Shown: positions 33,530 through 42,310 of the stretch, in pieces
Layout of the letters: every line of letters begins with the position of its first letter
Numbering within the stretch: position 1 is the stretch's first letter
Assembly: GCA_003978765.1 (NCBI GenBank)
Contig: QNYO01000007.1
Span: 1 to 64,000 of the forward strand
From: Hydrogenimonas sp.
GTDB lineage: Bacteria; Campylobacterota; Campylobacteria; Campylobacterales; Hydrogenimonadaceae
Length of the DNA: 64,000 nucleotides
Direction: 5' to 3'
Notes under the pieces: model-generated
What the model was told of the DNA's origin: nothing
What the model saw: the letters and a program-made list of their open reading frames with translations, nothing else
The model's database searches: none
Program-made: the position numbers and the translations under genes

Positions 33530-34299
33530 TGACCATGAAAAGCTATCGATCGATTCTGCTCGTATGCATACTACTGGCACGACCACTTTTTGCCTATATT
33601 GATATCTCTCCCATTGAGATTGGACAACACCCTGCTACTAGCGGTTCATTGGCACTCTCCCTCTCCAATCAGCGAGGCAATACCAACAAAAGTGATATGG
33701 GAGTCAATATCAATCTACGGTACGATAGTAATACCACCTATGCCTTGTGGCTCCTTGGTGGCTATAACTATACCCATATCCCTGGTGTACAGATTGAGAA
33801 TCGGGGATTTGCCCATCTACGCTACCTCTATAAAATAGAGGATCCACTCTATGCCGAAACCTACCTACAAACCGAAAACAATAAGCTAAGAGAGATTCAA
33901 AACCGTTCACTCATTGGTACAGGTATTCGCTACCGCTTTTATGACAATAGTAAATATGGGCGTATCTATCTTGGTATCGGTCTGCTCTATGAGTATCTAC
34001 GATTTAGTAATACTCAGGTCGATCCCACAGAGTATAATCTGCGTGGAAACAACTACCTTCACTACACCAAGCGGTTAAAAAACAAAACAGAGATCAATGC
34101 CTTTATCTACTACCAACCCAATATTCGAGCTTGGGGAGATTACACCATTCACTCTATTGCTGAACTGCAGACCCCCATCTTTGAGAACTTCTATCTTCTG
34201 CTCCGATTCTTTAACGATTATGACTCAACACCACCAAAGAACAATCAGGTCAAACAGTACGATGTATCACAAAGAATTTCACTGATGTGGAAGTTTTAA
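33529..34299 (+). CDS. Outer-membrane beta-barrel-like hypothetical protein
   Basis: Signal peptide, amphipathic strands rich in Y/N/R, terminal aromatic (LMWKF). Confidence 0.65.
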   Translation: MTMKSYRSILLVCILLARPLFAYIDISPIEIGQHPATSGSLALSLSNQRGNTNKSDMGVNINLRYDSNTTYALWLLGGYNYTHIPGVQIENRGFAHLRYLYKIEDPLYAETYLQTENNKLREIQNRSLIGTGIRYRFYDNSKYGRIYLGIGLLYEYLRFSNTQVDPTEYNLRGNNYLHYTKRLKNKTEINAFIYYQPNIRAWGDYTIHSIAELQTPIFENFYLLLRFFNDYDSTPPKNNQVKQYDVSQRISLMWKF

Positions 34300-34314
34300 A
34301 AGAGGAGAAAGAAG

Positions 34315-34339
34315 AAGGGGCTTAACAGCCCCCTTTTTT
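34315..34339 (+). terminator. Rho-independent terminator
   Basis: GGGGCT-taac-AGCCCC followed by T6. Confidence 0.85.
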
Positions 34340-35675
34340 ACATATGTGATTCGAGATATTTGGTATCGAAGCGGTTTTCAATAAAGTCAGGGTTACGCAT
34401 CATGCGACGATGGAAATCGATGACAGTTTTGACACCACCAATCTCAAACTCATCCATCGCCCGACGCATCTTTTTAATCGCACGATCACGATCCTCTGCC
34501 CAAACAATCACTTTACCAATCATTGAGTCATAGTGTTGAGGAATAATATAGCCTGCATGGGCATGGCTATCGATACGCACATCTTTACCACCTGGTGCAA
34601 TCCATTTGTTGATCTTTCCAGGACATGGAATAAAGTTGACAGAGTCTTCGGCAGTAATACGACACTCAATCGCATGCCCTTTGAGTTGTACTTCACTTTG
34701 ATCAAAGAGTTTTTCACCCTCTGCAATGCGGATCATCCACTCAATAATATCGATACCACTGACCATTTCACTCACACAGTGCTCCACTTGCAGACGGGTA
34801 TTCATCTCCATGAAATAGAAGTTTTTATGCTTATCCACCAAAAACTCAAAGGTTCCAGCACTCTCATAACCAATATGTTTGGTCGCTTTGACTGCTGCTT
34901 CATGTAGTTTTGCACGTGTCTCATCATCAAGAAAAACAGCCGGTGACTCTTCAATCAACTTTTGATGGCGGCGTTGCATCGAACAATCACGCTCACCGAT
35001 ATGGACAGCATTGCCATAACGATCTGCCAAGACTTGCACTTCAATATGGCGTGGATTTTCGATGAACTTCTCCATATAGATCGTTCCATCACCAAACGCT
35101 GTAATCGCCTCACTCTCAGCGGCAAGAAAAGCGTTTTCGACATAGCTTTCGTCTTCAACCACACGCATACCACGGCCACCACCACCAGCCGCCGCTTTCA
35201 AGATGACAGGGAAGCCCATCTCTTTGGCCAGTTTTTTTGCCTCTTCGACAGATTTCACCGCCCCATCACTACCAGGAATGACAGGAACACCCGCCTCTTT
35301 CATCACCTGTTTTGCTTTTGATTTGTCGCTCATCAATGCCATCACTTCAACACTTGGACCGATGAACTTAATGTTATGGAACTGGCAGATCTCAACAAAA
35401 TTTTGGTTCTCACTCAAAAAGCCGTAACCTGGGAAAATCGCATCACACTGACTCACTTCAGCAGCGGCAATGATGGCTGGAATATTGAGATAACTCTCAC
35501 TACTTTTAGGTCCTCCGATACAGATCGTTGCATCGGCTAAACGCAGATAACTGGCATCTTTATCGGCAGTTGAGTAAACGGCGACAACCTCTTTACCCAT
35601 CTCTTTAATGGTGCGGATTGCCCGTAGTGCAATCTCACCACGGTTGGCAACCAAAATACGTTTAATTTCAGCCAT
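34338..35675 (-). CDS. accC: Acetyl-CoA carboxylase biotin carboxylase subunit
   Basis: RILVANRGEIALRAIRT, AAAGGGGRGMR. Confidence 0.97.
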   Translation of the reverse strand: MAEIKRILVANRGEIALRAIRTIKEMGKEVVAVYSTADKDASYLRLADATICIGGPKSSESYLNIPAIIAAAEVSQCDAIFPGYGFLSENQNFVEICQFHNIKFIGPSVEVMALMSDKSKAKQVMKEAGVPVIPGSDGAVKSVEEAKKLAKEMGFPVILKAAAGGGGRGMRVVEDESYVENAFLAAESEAITAFGDGTIYMEKFIENPRHIEVQVLADRYGNAVHIGERDCSMQRRHQKLIEESPAVFLDDETRAKLHEAAVKATKHIGYESAGTFEFLVDKHKNFYFMEMNTRLQVEHCVSEMVSGIDIIEWMIRIAEGEKLFDQSEVQLKGHAIECRITAEDSVNFIPCPGKINKWIAPGGKDVRIDSHAHAGYIIPQHYDSMIGKVIVWAEDRDRAIKKMRRAMDEFEIGGVKTVIDFHRRMMRNPDFIENRFDTKYLESHM

Positions 35676-35679
35676 CAGC

Positions 35680-36150
35680 TTAAACCTTTTCTACCAAGAA
35701 GAGTGGCATATCATACTCAACTGGCTGACCATCTTCGACAAGAATATCGAGAATTTTGCAATCAAACTCAGCCTCAAGTTCATTCATAATCTTCATCGCT
35801 TCAAGGATACAGAGTGTTTGACCTTTACGCACGGTATCACCAACATTCACGAATGGAGGAGAGTCTGGTGATGGGGCACGATAGAAGGTTCCAACCATAG
35901 GTGATGTCACATGCACAGCATTGTCAGGGATTCTCTTTTCATCAGCTGCCGGTGCCTCTGCAGCAGGTGCAGGTGCGGCTGCTTGTGGTGCTGGTGCTGA
36001 GGCTTGAACAGGGGCTGTAGCAACAACCACACCACCCTTTTCAAGCGTTAATCCAAAATCTCCATCTTCGATTTTTAGTTTGTTCAAATCGCTACTGTTA
36101 AATACTTTTATAAGCTCTTTTATCTCTTTCAAATTCATTACATTCTCCAA
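35680..36150 (-). CDS. accB: Biotin carboxyl carrier protein
   Basis: C-terminal EAMKIMNE biotinylation motif, Ala/Pro linker. Confidence 0.96.
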   Translation of the reverse strand: MENVMNLKEIKELIKVFNSSDLNKLKIEDGDFGLTLEKGGVVVATAPVQASAPAPQAAAPAPAAEAPAADEKRIPDNAVHVTSPMVGTFYRAPSPDSPPFVNVGDTVRKGQTLCILEAMKIMNELEAEFDCKILDILVEDGQPVEYDMPLFLVEKV

Positions 36151-36202
36151 AAATTAAAGTAAGGTGTACTATAATATCACAATTTAATTTAGAGGATAAT
36201 TG

Positions 36203-36769
36203 ATGGGGCTAAAGAGCGATCGCTGGATACGAGAAAAGGCACTTAAAGAGAAGATGATCGAACCTTTTTGTGACGATCAAGTGGGTAAAGGTGTTGTCAG
36301 TTATGGTCTAAGTAGCTACGGCTATGATATTCGTGTCAGTAATGAGTTCAAAATCTTCACCAATGTCAATGCCGAGGTGGTCGATCCAAAACATTTTGAT
36401 GAGCGTAATGTAGTCGATTTTGAGGGGGATGTTTGTATCGTTCCACCCAACTCTTTTGCACTGGCACGCACCGTTGAGTATTTCCGTATTCCAAGAAATG
36501 TTTTGGCAATCTGTCTGGGCAAAAGCACCTATGCCCGTTGCGGAATCATCGTCAACGTTACGCCATTTGAACCTGAGTTTGAAGGGCATATCACAATCGA
36601 AATCTCCAACACAACACCCCTTCCGGCCAAAATTTATGCCAATGAAGGGATTGCACAAGTTCTCTTCTTTGAAGGGGATGAAGAGTGTGAAGTAAGCTAC
36701 AAAGATAAGTCGGGTAAATACCAAGCCCAAACAGGTATTACACTCCCACGTATTTTAGGTAAAGAGTGA
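36203..36769 (+). CDS. dcd: dCTP deaminase
   Basis: [30 protein letters not shown] at 36203 preferred over the TTG at 36200. Confidence 0.95.
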   Translation: MGLKSDRWIREKALKEKMIEPFCDDQVGKGVVSYGLSSYGYDIRVSNEFKIFTNVNAEVVDPKHFDERNVVDFEGDVCIVPPNSFALARTVEYFRIPRNVLAICLGKSTYARCGIIVNVTPFEPEFEGHITIEISNTTPLPAKIYANEGIAQVLFFEGDEECEVSYKDKSGKYQAQTGITLPRILGKE

Positions 36770-37230
36770 AACAGAATCTCACTCTCCTTCTCATCCTCCT
36801 CTTTGTGGGGGTAGCATTCTTTATCAACCATTCACACTCTCAAAGATCATTATCACACTCTACGATCAAACAGTCATCACCACAAACCCCTATAACCTCA
36901 AATGATAACTACCCTTTGCAGTCTGTAAACTATCTTGAAACCTATATTGAAGATATCATTAATCACGGCTCATCCCAAAATCTTGGCTTTGCTTATGGCG
37001 ATATGGAGGGAGGGTTTGCTGACAAAGAAGCAGCAAAAAAGATTACCGCCTATGTTATCACACTCTCTGGAAAACAACCGACCCACCCCGAATGGGTCAA
37101 AGAGGGGCGTACCTTCTACATCAGTAACTGTGGTGGATGTCATGGTGAAAATGGCAAAGGGATTCATGGCACCTTCCCCGATCTCACACGCAAAACACTG
37201 CTCGGCATTGCACGTCGTCTCAACGACTAA
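36766..37230 (+). CDS. c-type cytochrome (single heme)
   Basis: Signal anchor, [14 protein letters not shown] start overlaps dcd by 4 bp. Confidence 0.85.
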   Translation: MKQNLTLLLILLFVGVAFFINHSHSQRSLSHSTIKQSSPQTPITSNDNYPLQSVNYLETYIEDIINHGSSQNLGFAYGDMEGGFADKEAAKKITAYVITLSGKQPTHPEWVKEGRTFYISNCGGCHGENGKGIHGTFPDLTRKTLLGIARRLND

Positions 37231-39002
37231 TGCTTCTCAATCCATTTACAAAGCAACCAAACCGCATAGAGATGGTGTTTAAAACGCCCTTTTTTTGACT
37301 TTTCTATCATAAATCGCACTGCTTCGGTATCAAAGAGCTTATAGCGTGCATTGATACGCTCTATCACATCCAACTCACCACTTGCATGGAGCCACTCCAT
37401 AAAGGGATACGAGAAGCCCTTCTTTTTACGCTCAATAATCTCCACAGGTAGATACCGTTTTGCTACTCTTTTGAGCAACCATTTCGGTTTTTCACCCATT
37501 CGCCACATAGGCTCACAACCAAAGAGTCTCTCAACCAATACCCGATCCATAAAGGGGCTTCGTGCCTCGATACCGTGTGCCATCGTAACACGATCAAGCT
37601 TTTTCAAAAAGACCTCTCCCAACTGCACCTTAATATCGATAAAGCTATACCACTGTGGTCCAACTGTTTGACCAAAACGGTCGATATAGTGGGCAATCCA
37701 TGTCAATGAATGGTCATCTTTGACATTCTGTTTTAAGAGGCGGTTTTGTTGGAGATCGGTAAAGAGTTCGGCTGAGGAGCGAAAGAGCACCGAATCATCA
37801 AAGATACGCTTGTACCACTCCCACTCTCGATTGGGGCTATAGTGGCTTCTAAAGTAGTTACGCAACCAATTTTTATACTTCAAATCACGCGCCTTTTCGA
37901 TGTCAGCCATCTCATAATAAGGACGATACCCAAAAAAGAGTTCATCAGCCCCATCACCACTAAGTAATACTTTAATCCCCTGTGATTGAATCTGACGACT
38001 TAAGAACCAAAGGGGAATCGCTGCCGGATCAGCAAGAGGTTCATCAAGATGCTCAATGAGTGCATCAGCAGTTTCAAGAAAATCTTCCATCCCCATCTCA
38101 AAGGTGTGGTGGTCACTTCCGATATGGTCTGCCACAATTTGGGCATACTTTCGTTCATCATACTTCTCAAACCCTTTGTATCCGATGGTAAAGGTTGGAA
38201 GTGGCTGGTTATACATCTTTTGTGCCATCGCAGCAACCAGCGAACTATCAACTCCACCACTTAACAACGCTCCAAGAGGAGCATCACTCACCAATCGATA
38301 GCGAATACTCTCGTGTAACAGATGGTCAAGCGTATCATCATCCATTGTTCCAGACTCTGATGTCACACCCATCACATCATGGGTCACAATCTCTACATGC
38401 CCCTTTTCATAACGCAGATACCCCCCTGGTTCTAACTGCATAATCTCAGGGTAGAAGGTGTGGGGTGAGATAGAGGATTGGTATGAAAGATAGGAGGTGA
38501 TACGGTCACGTGACCAACGTATCTGTGGAAATATCGCTCGAATCGCGCGAATTTCAGAGGCAAAGATAAAGGTCTCTCCCACTTGGGCATAGTAGAGCGG
38601 TTTTTTACCAAATGGATCACGCAAAAGGTGCAAAACCCCTTTCTCCCAAATCGCCATCGCATACATCCCCCGCAGATGTGTTGGCACGGTTTGACTCCAT
38701 CGCTGAAATGCTCGAAGTGCCACCTCTGTATCGCTTTGGGTGTGAAAAGTTCCACCAAGCTCCCTTTGAAGGTCACGATAGTTATAGATTTCACCATTCA
38801 TCACAATCACCGCACCATCTATCTGCATGGGTTGATTGGCTGTTGGATGTGGGTCGATGATGCTTAATCGATAGTGTCCTAAAAAGAGATCCTCTTTTGC
38901 AAAAAGACCATAGGCATCAGGACCACGATGTGCTAATGTTTTTAGAGCTCTCTTCGCCTCTTCTTTATGATAGGAGCCGATAATACCAAAGATACCACAC
39001 AC
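37227..39002 (-). CDS. asnB: Asparagine synthase (glutamine-hydrolysing)
   Basis: MCGIFGIIG N-terminal Ntn; LSGGVDSSLVAAM. Confidence 0.96.
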   Translation of the reverse strand: MCGIFGIIGSYHKEEAKRALKTLAHRGPDAYGLFAKEDLFLGHYRLSIIDPHPTANQPMQIDGAVIVMNGEIYNYRDLQRELGGTFHTQSDTEVALRAFQRWSQTVPTHLRGMYAMAIWEKGVLHLLRDPFGKKPLYYAQVGETFIFASEIRAIRAIFPQIRWSRDRITSYLSYQSSISPHTFYPEIMQLEPGGYLRYEKGHVEIVTHDVMGVTSESGTMDDDTLDHLLHESIRYRLVSDAPLGALLSGGVDSSLVAAMAQKMYNQPLPTFTIGYKGFEKYDERKYAQIVADHIGSDHHTFEMGMEDFLETADALIEHLDEPLADPAAIPLWFLSRQIQSQGIKVLLSGDGADELFFGYRPYYEMADIEKARDLKYKNWLRNYFRSHYSPNREWEWYKRIFDDSVLFRSSAELFTDLQQNRLLKQNVKDDHSLTWIAHYIDRFGQTVGPQWYSFIDIKVQLGEVFLKKLDRVTMAHGIEARSPFMDRVLVERLFGCEPMWRMGEKPKWLLKRVAKRYLPVEIIERKKKGFSYPFMEWLHASGELDVIERINARYKLFDTEAVRFMIEKSKKGRFKHHLYAVWLLCKWIEKH

Positions 39003-39129
39003 ATGAGACCTTTTAAGAAAAGTGTTGTGGGGATTATATCAAAGCGAATAAGGGAGAAAAGAGAAAATTGGAGGCAATCGCTAACTAGAGTCTGACACTC
39101 TCACAACTCGCTATATTTTTCGAAGGCAG

Positions 39130-39149
39130 GCTCGAAGAAGCTCTCGAGC
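39130..39149 (-). terminator. Hairpin downstream of the island operon
   Basis: GCTCGA-agaagctc-TCGAGC. Confidence 0.35.
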
Positions 39150-39225
39150 TATGATATAATCTTAGAACTATCGGTTATTGACACAAAACTCTGAACGGTC
39201 TCTCAAATTCCAATAATTTGTTAGG

Positions 39226-39735
39226 TTATTTTATCCACTCATCAATAATTTTTGTTAATTCTTTATCATATGTATCATGATTAGAATGTTCTTCAAGTGG
39301 ATTTTGCCACCATCTTTTATGTACTCTTACCCATTCTTTATAATCAACTAGATTTAGCATTTTTTCTTCATTTTTTGTATATGAATATGTATCTGAAATT
39401 AAATTAAAAATCATTTCACAATATTGTTCATATTGCAAATATTTTTTTACAGTTTCATCTTCAAAATTGATTTTAGAGTTTTTTCTATATTCTTCAGCAA
39501 AATCATCCCACCCGTCTATAAATTGTTTATTTTCTAAAAATGGATTATGAAAAGCAATATCTTGAATTTTAAATAATCTATCATTTATAGTATTTTCAAA
39601 TCCAAAAGCTCTATTTTTATGATAAAAAAATATGCTTAAACCTGTAGAAAATAGCAATGATAATGCTAAAACAATAGTTTTTAAATCAATATAATTCGAT
39701 TGTAACAAACAATGTATAGTTGCATTACTATCCAT
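39226..39735 (-). CDS. Single-TM hypothetical protein of the caspase/kinase island
   Basis: TM helix IVLALSLLFSTGLSIFFY followed by a ~140 aa soluble helical domain; 6 bp after the caspase-like gene. Confidence 0.65.
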   Translation of the reverse strand: MDSNATIHCLLQSNYIDLKTIVLALSLLFSTGLSIFFYHKNRAFGFENTINDRLFKIQDIAFHNPFLENKQFIDGWDDFAEEYRKNSKINFEDETVKKYLQYEQYCEMIFNLISDTYSYTKNEEKMLNLVDYKEWVRVHKRWWQNPLEEHSNHDTYDKELTKIIDEWIK

Positions 39736-39741
39736 ATCTAT

Positions 39742-40458
39742 TTATTCTCCAAGTGAAAATGGCAATATTTTTTTTGATTTAATACAACTGCATTGTGGAT
39801 TTTGCTTATTACTAGTTTTCTCTTGCACTATTTTTTTTGCTTGCAAGTAGGCTACTCTTGAATTTAGAATTTCTTCATTATTGTTTAGTGCGACTTTTAA
39901 TAAGTTATATGCGAAATATCCACCTAATTCTGAATCATCTTGTGATGATTCATCGATGCTACTTGAATATAATATAACTTGTTGATTAGGACATTTTATT
40001 ATGGCTTCTTGATACATTGCTCTGTAATCTTTATGGAATTTATATCGCTCTCCAAGACTTTCCATTGCTATTACAGTTTTTTCAAAAGGAATATCATTTT
40101 CTACTCCTGCACAAGTATCAAGTATTGTTATTTGTTTATTAGCTATATTGATTAATTCATTCTCATAAATAAAATCGTTATAAAGATATAATTTTCTACA
40201 TTCTTTCCAACTAGAATAACTACCGTGGCCACTAAATAATAAAAATACAAAATCATTATTTTCTTTTTTAATATCTTCTAACTTTTTTAAGACCTGTTCT
40301 TTTGTTTCGTCTAAAGATAGTATTATTTCATTTTCATACCACTTACCACCCATATTAGATTTCAGAAATTTATTATAATTTTGAACATCTTTTTTTACAC
40401 CCTCAAGATATTCTTCTGGTTCTCCTGAGTTTCCTATAATTAGAGCTCTTCTTTTCAT
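39742..40458 (-). CDS. Caspase-like (peptidase C14-type) protein
   Basis: MKRRALIIGNSGEP; His motif FVFLLFSGHGSYSSW; Cys motif ITILDTCAGVEND; good SD AAAGGA. Confidence 0.85.
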   Translation of the reverse strand: MKRRALIIGNSGEPEEYLEGVKKDVQNYNKFLKSNMGGKWYENEIILSLDETKEQVLKKLEDIKKENNDFVFLLFSGHGSYSSWKECRKLYLYNDFIYENELINIANKQITILDTCAGVENDIPFEKTVIAMESLGERYKFHKDYRAMYQEAIIKCPNQQVILYSSSIDESSQDDSELGGYFAYNLLKVALNNNEEILNSRVAYLQAKKIVQEKTSNKQNPQCSCIKSKKILPFSLGE

Positions 40459-40477
40459 GAGTATCCTTTATTAAATT

Positions 40478-40527
40478 TAACCTAACGACTGACTTCACTG
40501 ACAGGTTTACCTATTCGGTGCTAGGTT
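40478..40527. repeat. attC-like imperfect palindrome between kinase and caspase genes
   Basis: Minus strand AACCTAGC...GTTAGGTTA; R' consensus GTTRRRY matched, inner stem CACCGAATAGG/CCTGTCAGTG. Confidence 0.35.
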
Positions 40528-40539
40528 TTATTAGCATTT

Positions 40540-41613
40540 TTAATAACATTCATATTCATCTGGTCGTAAAGGTGGATAATTTCTACCTGAGTCTATATAT
40601 TTTTTTTGAAAATCTATAGGTTTATCATTTAAATCTCCGAAACGATAATCCCAGAAAAGTCCAGCAGCTACTCCTAATGACATTCTGCTTGAACTTTTAA
40701 CTTTAAGTAAACCTTCTAAAATTCTAATTAAAATATAATTATTATCCAATTTATCGTGGATTGAAGTAAGCTTATGGCTGATTATATTTTCAATTTCTTT
40801 TGTACATACTAAATGTGCATATTCTGAAATAGATTCAATATTTAAAATATCTTCACCTTTAAGAAGTTTATAAAATAATATACCAATAGCCCAAGCTTCT
40901 CCACAACCAGGATTATAACTGAAAGCATCTATTGGATTTGAAAATATTTCTGGTGGCAATGATCTAAAGGAACCTTCAATTCTTCTATTTACATTTTGAT
41001 AAATTTTTTCATTGCCATGTCCATCATCTTCATAATTAAATGCAAGTGGCATAATTGCATTACCAAAGTCAGTAATAATTACCTTTGCATCAACAAAGTT
41101 CCTAGCAGTATGAAACTGGTTAGCCCATTCTGGTTCTTCATCTAAAAAAATAATATTTCCAGGATGGAAGTCTCGATGTGAAATCATTGTTGCCATATAT
41201 GCCGCTGAACTGCAACATCTGTGGACTATATTAATTATTTCTTCTAAAGTAGGATTATTTAATTCTAAAAGAATTTTTTCTAAAGGTTTGCCATTTATCC
41301 ATTCTGTAGCATAGTAATATATTGGCAATGTTTCATGCTCACTAGCAATTAGTATACGAGGTACTATTTTTATAGGCTTCATTCTTTCTGATTCTAAGAA
41401 CTTTGCTTCCATTTTAAATTTATATAATTCTAACTCATTTCTTGGTGAAATTAAAAATTTAATAAATATTTTTTCATCAAAATTTTCAATATTAAAATAT
41501 TTAAAAGAGGAAGCACCATTTCCACCAAGTTGAGATTCTATTTGATACACTTTATTATCAATAGTAATTTGATCTAATTTGGCTAGAGTTAAAATATTTT
41601 TATCTTTATTCAT
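40540..41613 (-). CDS. Ser/Thr protein-kinase-like protein
   Basis: Gly-rich LGGNGASSFKYF, KIFIKFL lysine, ISHRDFHPGNIIF, IITDFGNA, SLPPEIF, AWAIGILFYKLLKG; ATG at 41613 overlaps the upstream stop. Confidence 0.85.
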   Translation of the reverse strand: MNKDKNILTLAKLDQITIDNKVYQIESQLGGNGASSFKYFNIENFDEKIFIKFLISPRNELELYKFKMEAKFLESERMKPIKIVPRILIASEHETLPIYYYATEWINGKPLEKILLELNNPTLEEIINIVHRCCSSAAYMATMISHRDFHPGNIIFLDEEPEWANQFHTARNFVDAKVIITDFGNAIMPLAFNYEDDGHGNEKIYQNVNRRIEGSFRSLPPEIFSNPIDAFSYNPGCGEAWAIGILFYKLLKGEDILNIESISEYAHLVCTKEIENIISHKLTSIHDKLDNNYILIRILEGLLKVKSSSRMSLGVAAGLFWDYRFGDLNDKPIDFQKKYIDSGRNYPPLRPDEYECY

Positions 41614-42015
41614 ACGAAACAACCTTATATTTTTCACAAAATAACATAATTTCATTACATGATTTTATTGCTTTTTGTAAGTTTCCTATTTGATATTCAT
41701 TTTCAATTATAAATTCTTCAATAGACATCCATGGATAATCTTCAATTTCAATTAAATCATGACATTTGGGACTCCAGCATATTTCGAAGTCACCTATAGG
41801 TTCAATTACTGCAATTTCTCCGTACTGTTTAGCACTTTGTATATCACCAGTACAAAAAATGCTTTGGCTTCTAAATCTTATGCCAAACTTTTTCATAAAA
41901 TACTCATCAACACGCTCATGTATATTTAAAGCTAAATTTCTAGGCTTACGATTTTTCTTGTAGTGATGATACTTCCAATTTCTGGTAAATTTTTAAAACC
42001 TCTATATAATTTGAT
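41606..42015 (-). pseudogene. Small island protein, frameshifted (possible ADP-ribosyltransferase-like LYRG protein)
   Basis: IKLYRGFKNLPEIGSIITTR[K] in one frame joins KNRKPRNLALNIHERVDEYFMKKFGIRFRSQSIFCTGD... in the next at A5 tract 41952-41956; one inserted A restores a ~136 aa ORF. Confidence 0.6.
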
Positions 42016-42021
42016 AGTATT

Positions 42022-42085
42022 ACCTCCACTGCTAACTATTTATTCACTTTCAAAAAATAGTATCAAAAACAATATATTTTGTCAA
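42022..42085 (-). promoter_or_regulatory. Sigma70-like promoter and Shine-Dalgarno of the island operon
   Basis: -35 TTGACA (42085-42080), 17-bp spacer, -10 TACTAT (42062-42057), SD GGAGGT (42027-42022), 6 nt before ATC 42015-42013. Confidence 0.75.
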
Positions 42086-42141
42086 TATAAAAACTTATAC
42101 TATATGTTTTTAATTATATTAAAACCTAAATTGCTAGTTAG

Positions 42142-42300
42142 TTAGAAAGAAGGATCTAGAGTACTCCATAAAAAGCTTGAAGAGCGATTTATGGAGCAAA
42201 GAATTATAACCGTTGAAAAAATTAGAAAAGGCGTTGAAACAGCCTTTTCTATGATAGTAGCTAAGCTTGATGAAGAGCAACAAGTGTTGTTGCTCAACTA
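42142..42300 (+). pseudogene. 3' remnant of an unidentified gene at island edge
   Basis: Open frame KEGSRVLHKKLEERFMEQRIITVEKIRKGVETAFSMIVAKLDEEQQVLLLN* begins directly after an in-frame TAG; no matching upstream gene. Confidence 0.35.
42275..42295. terminator. Perfect stem-loop at island/core junction
   Basis: GAGCAACAA-gtg-TTGTTGCTC; no U tract. Confidence 0.4.
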
Positions 42301-42310
42301 GAAATTTAGA

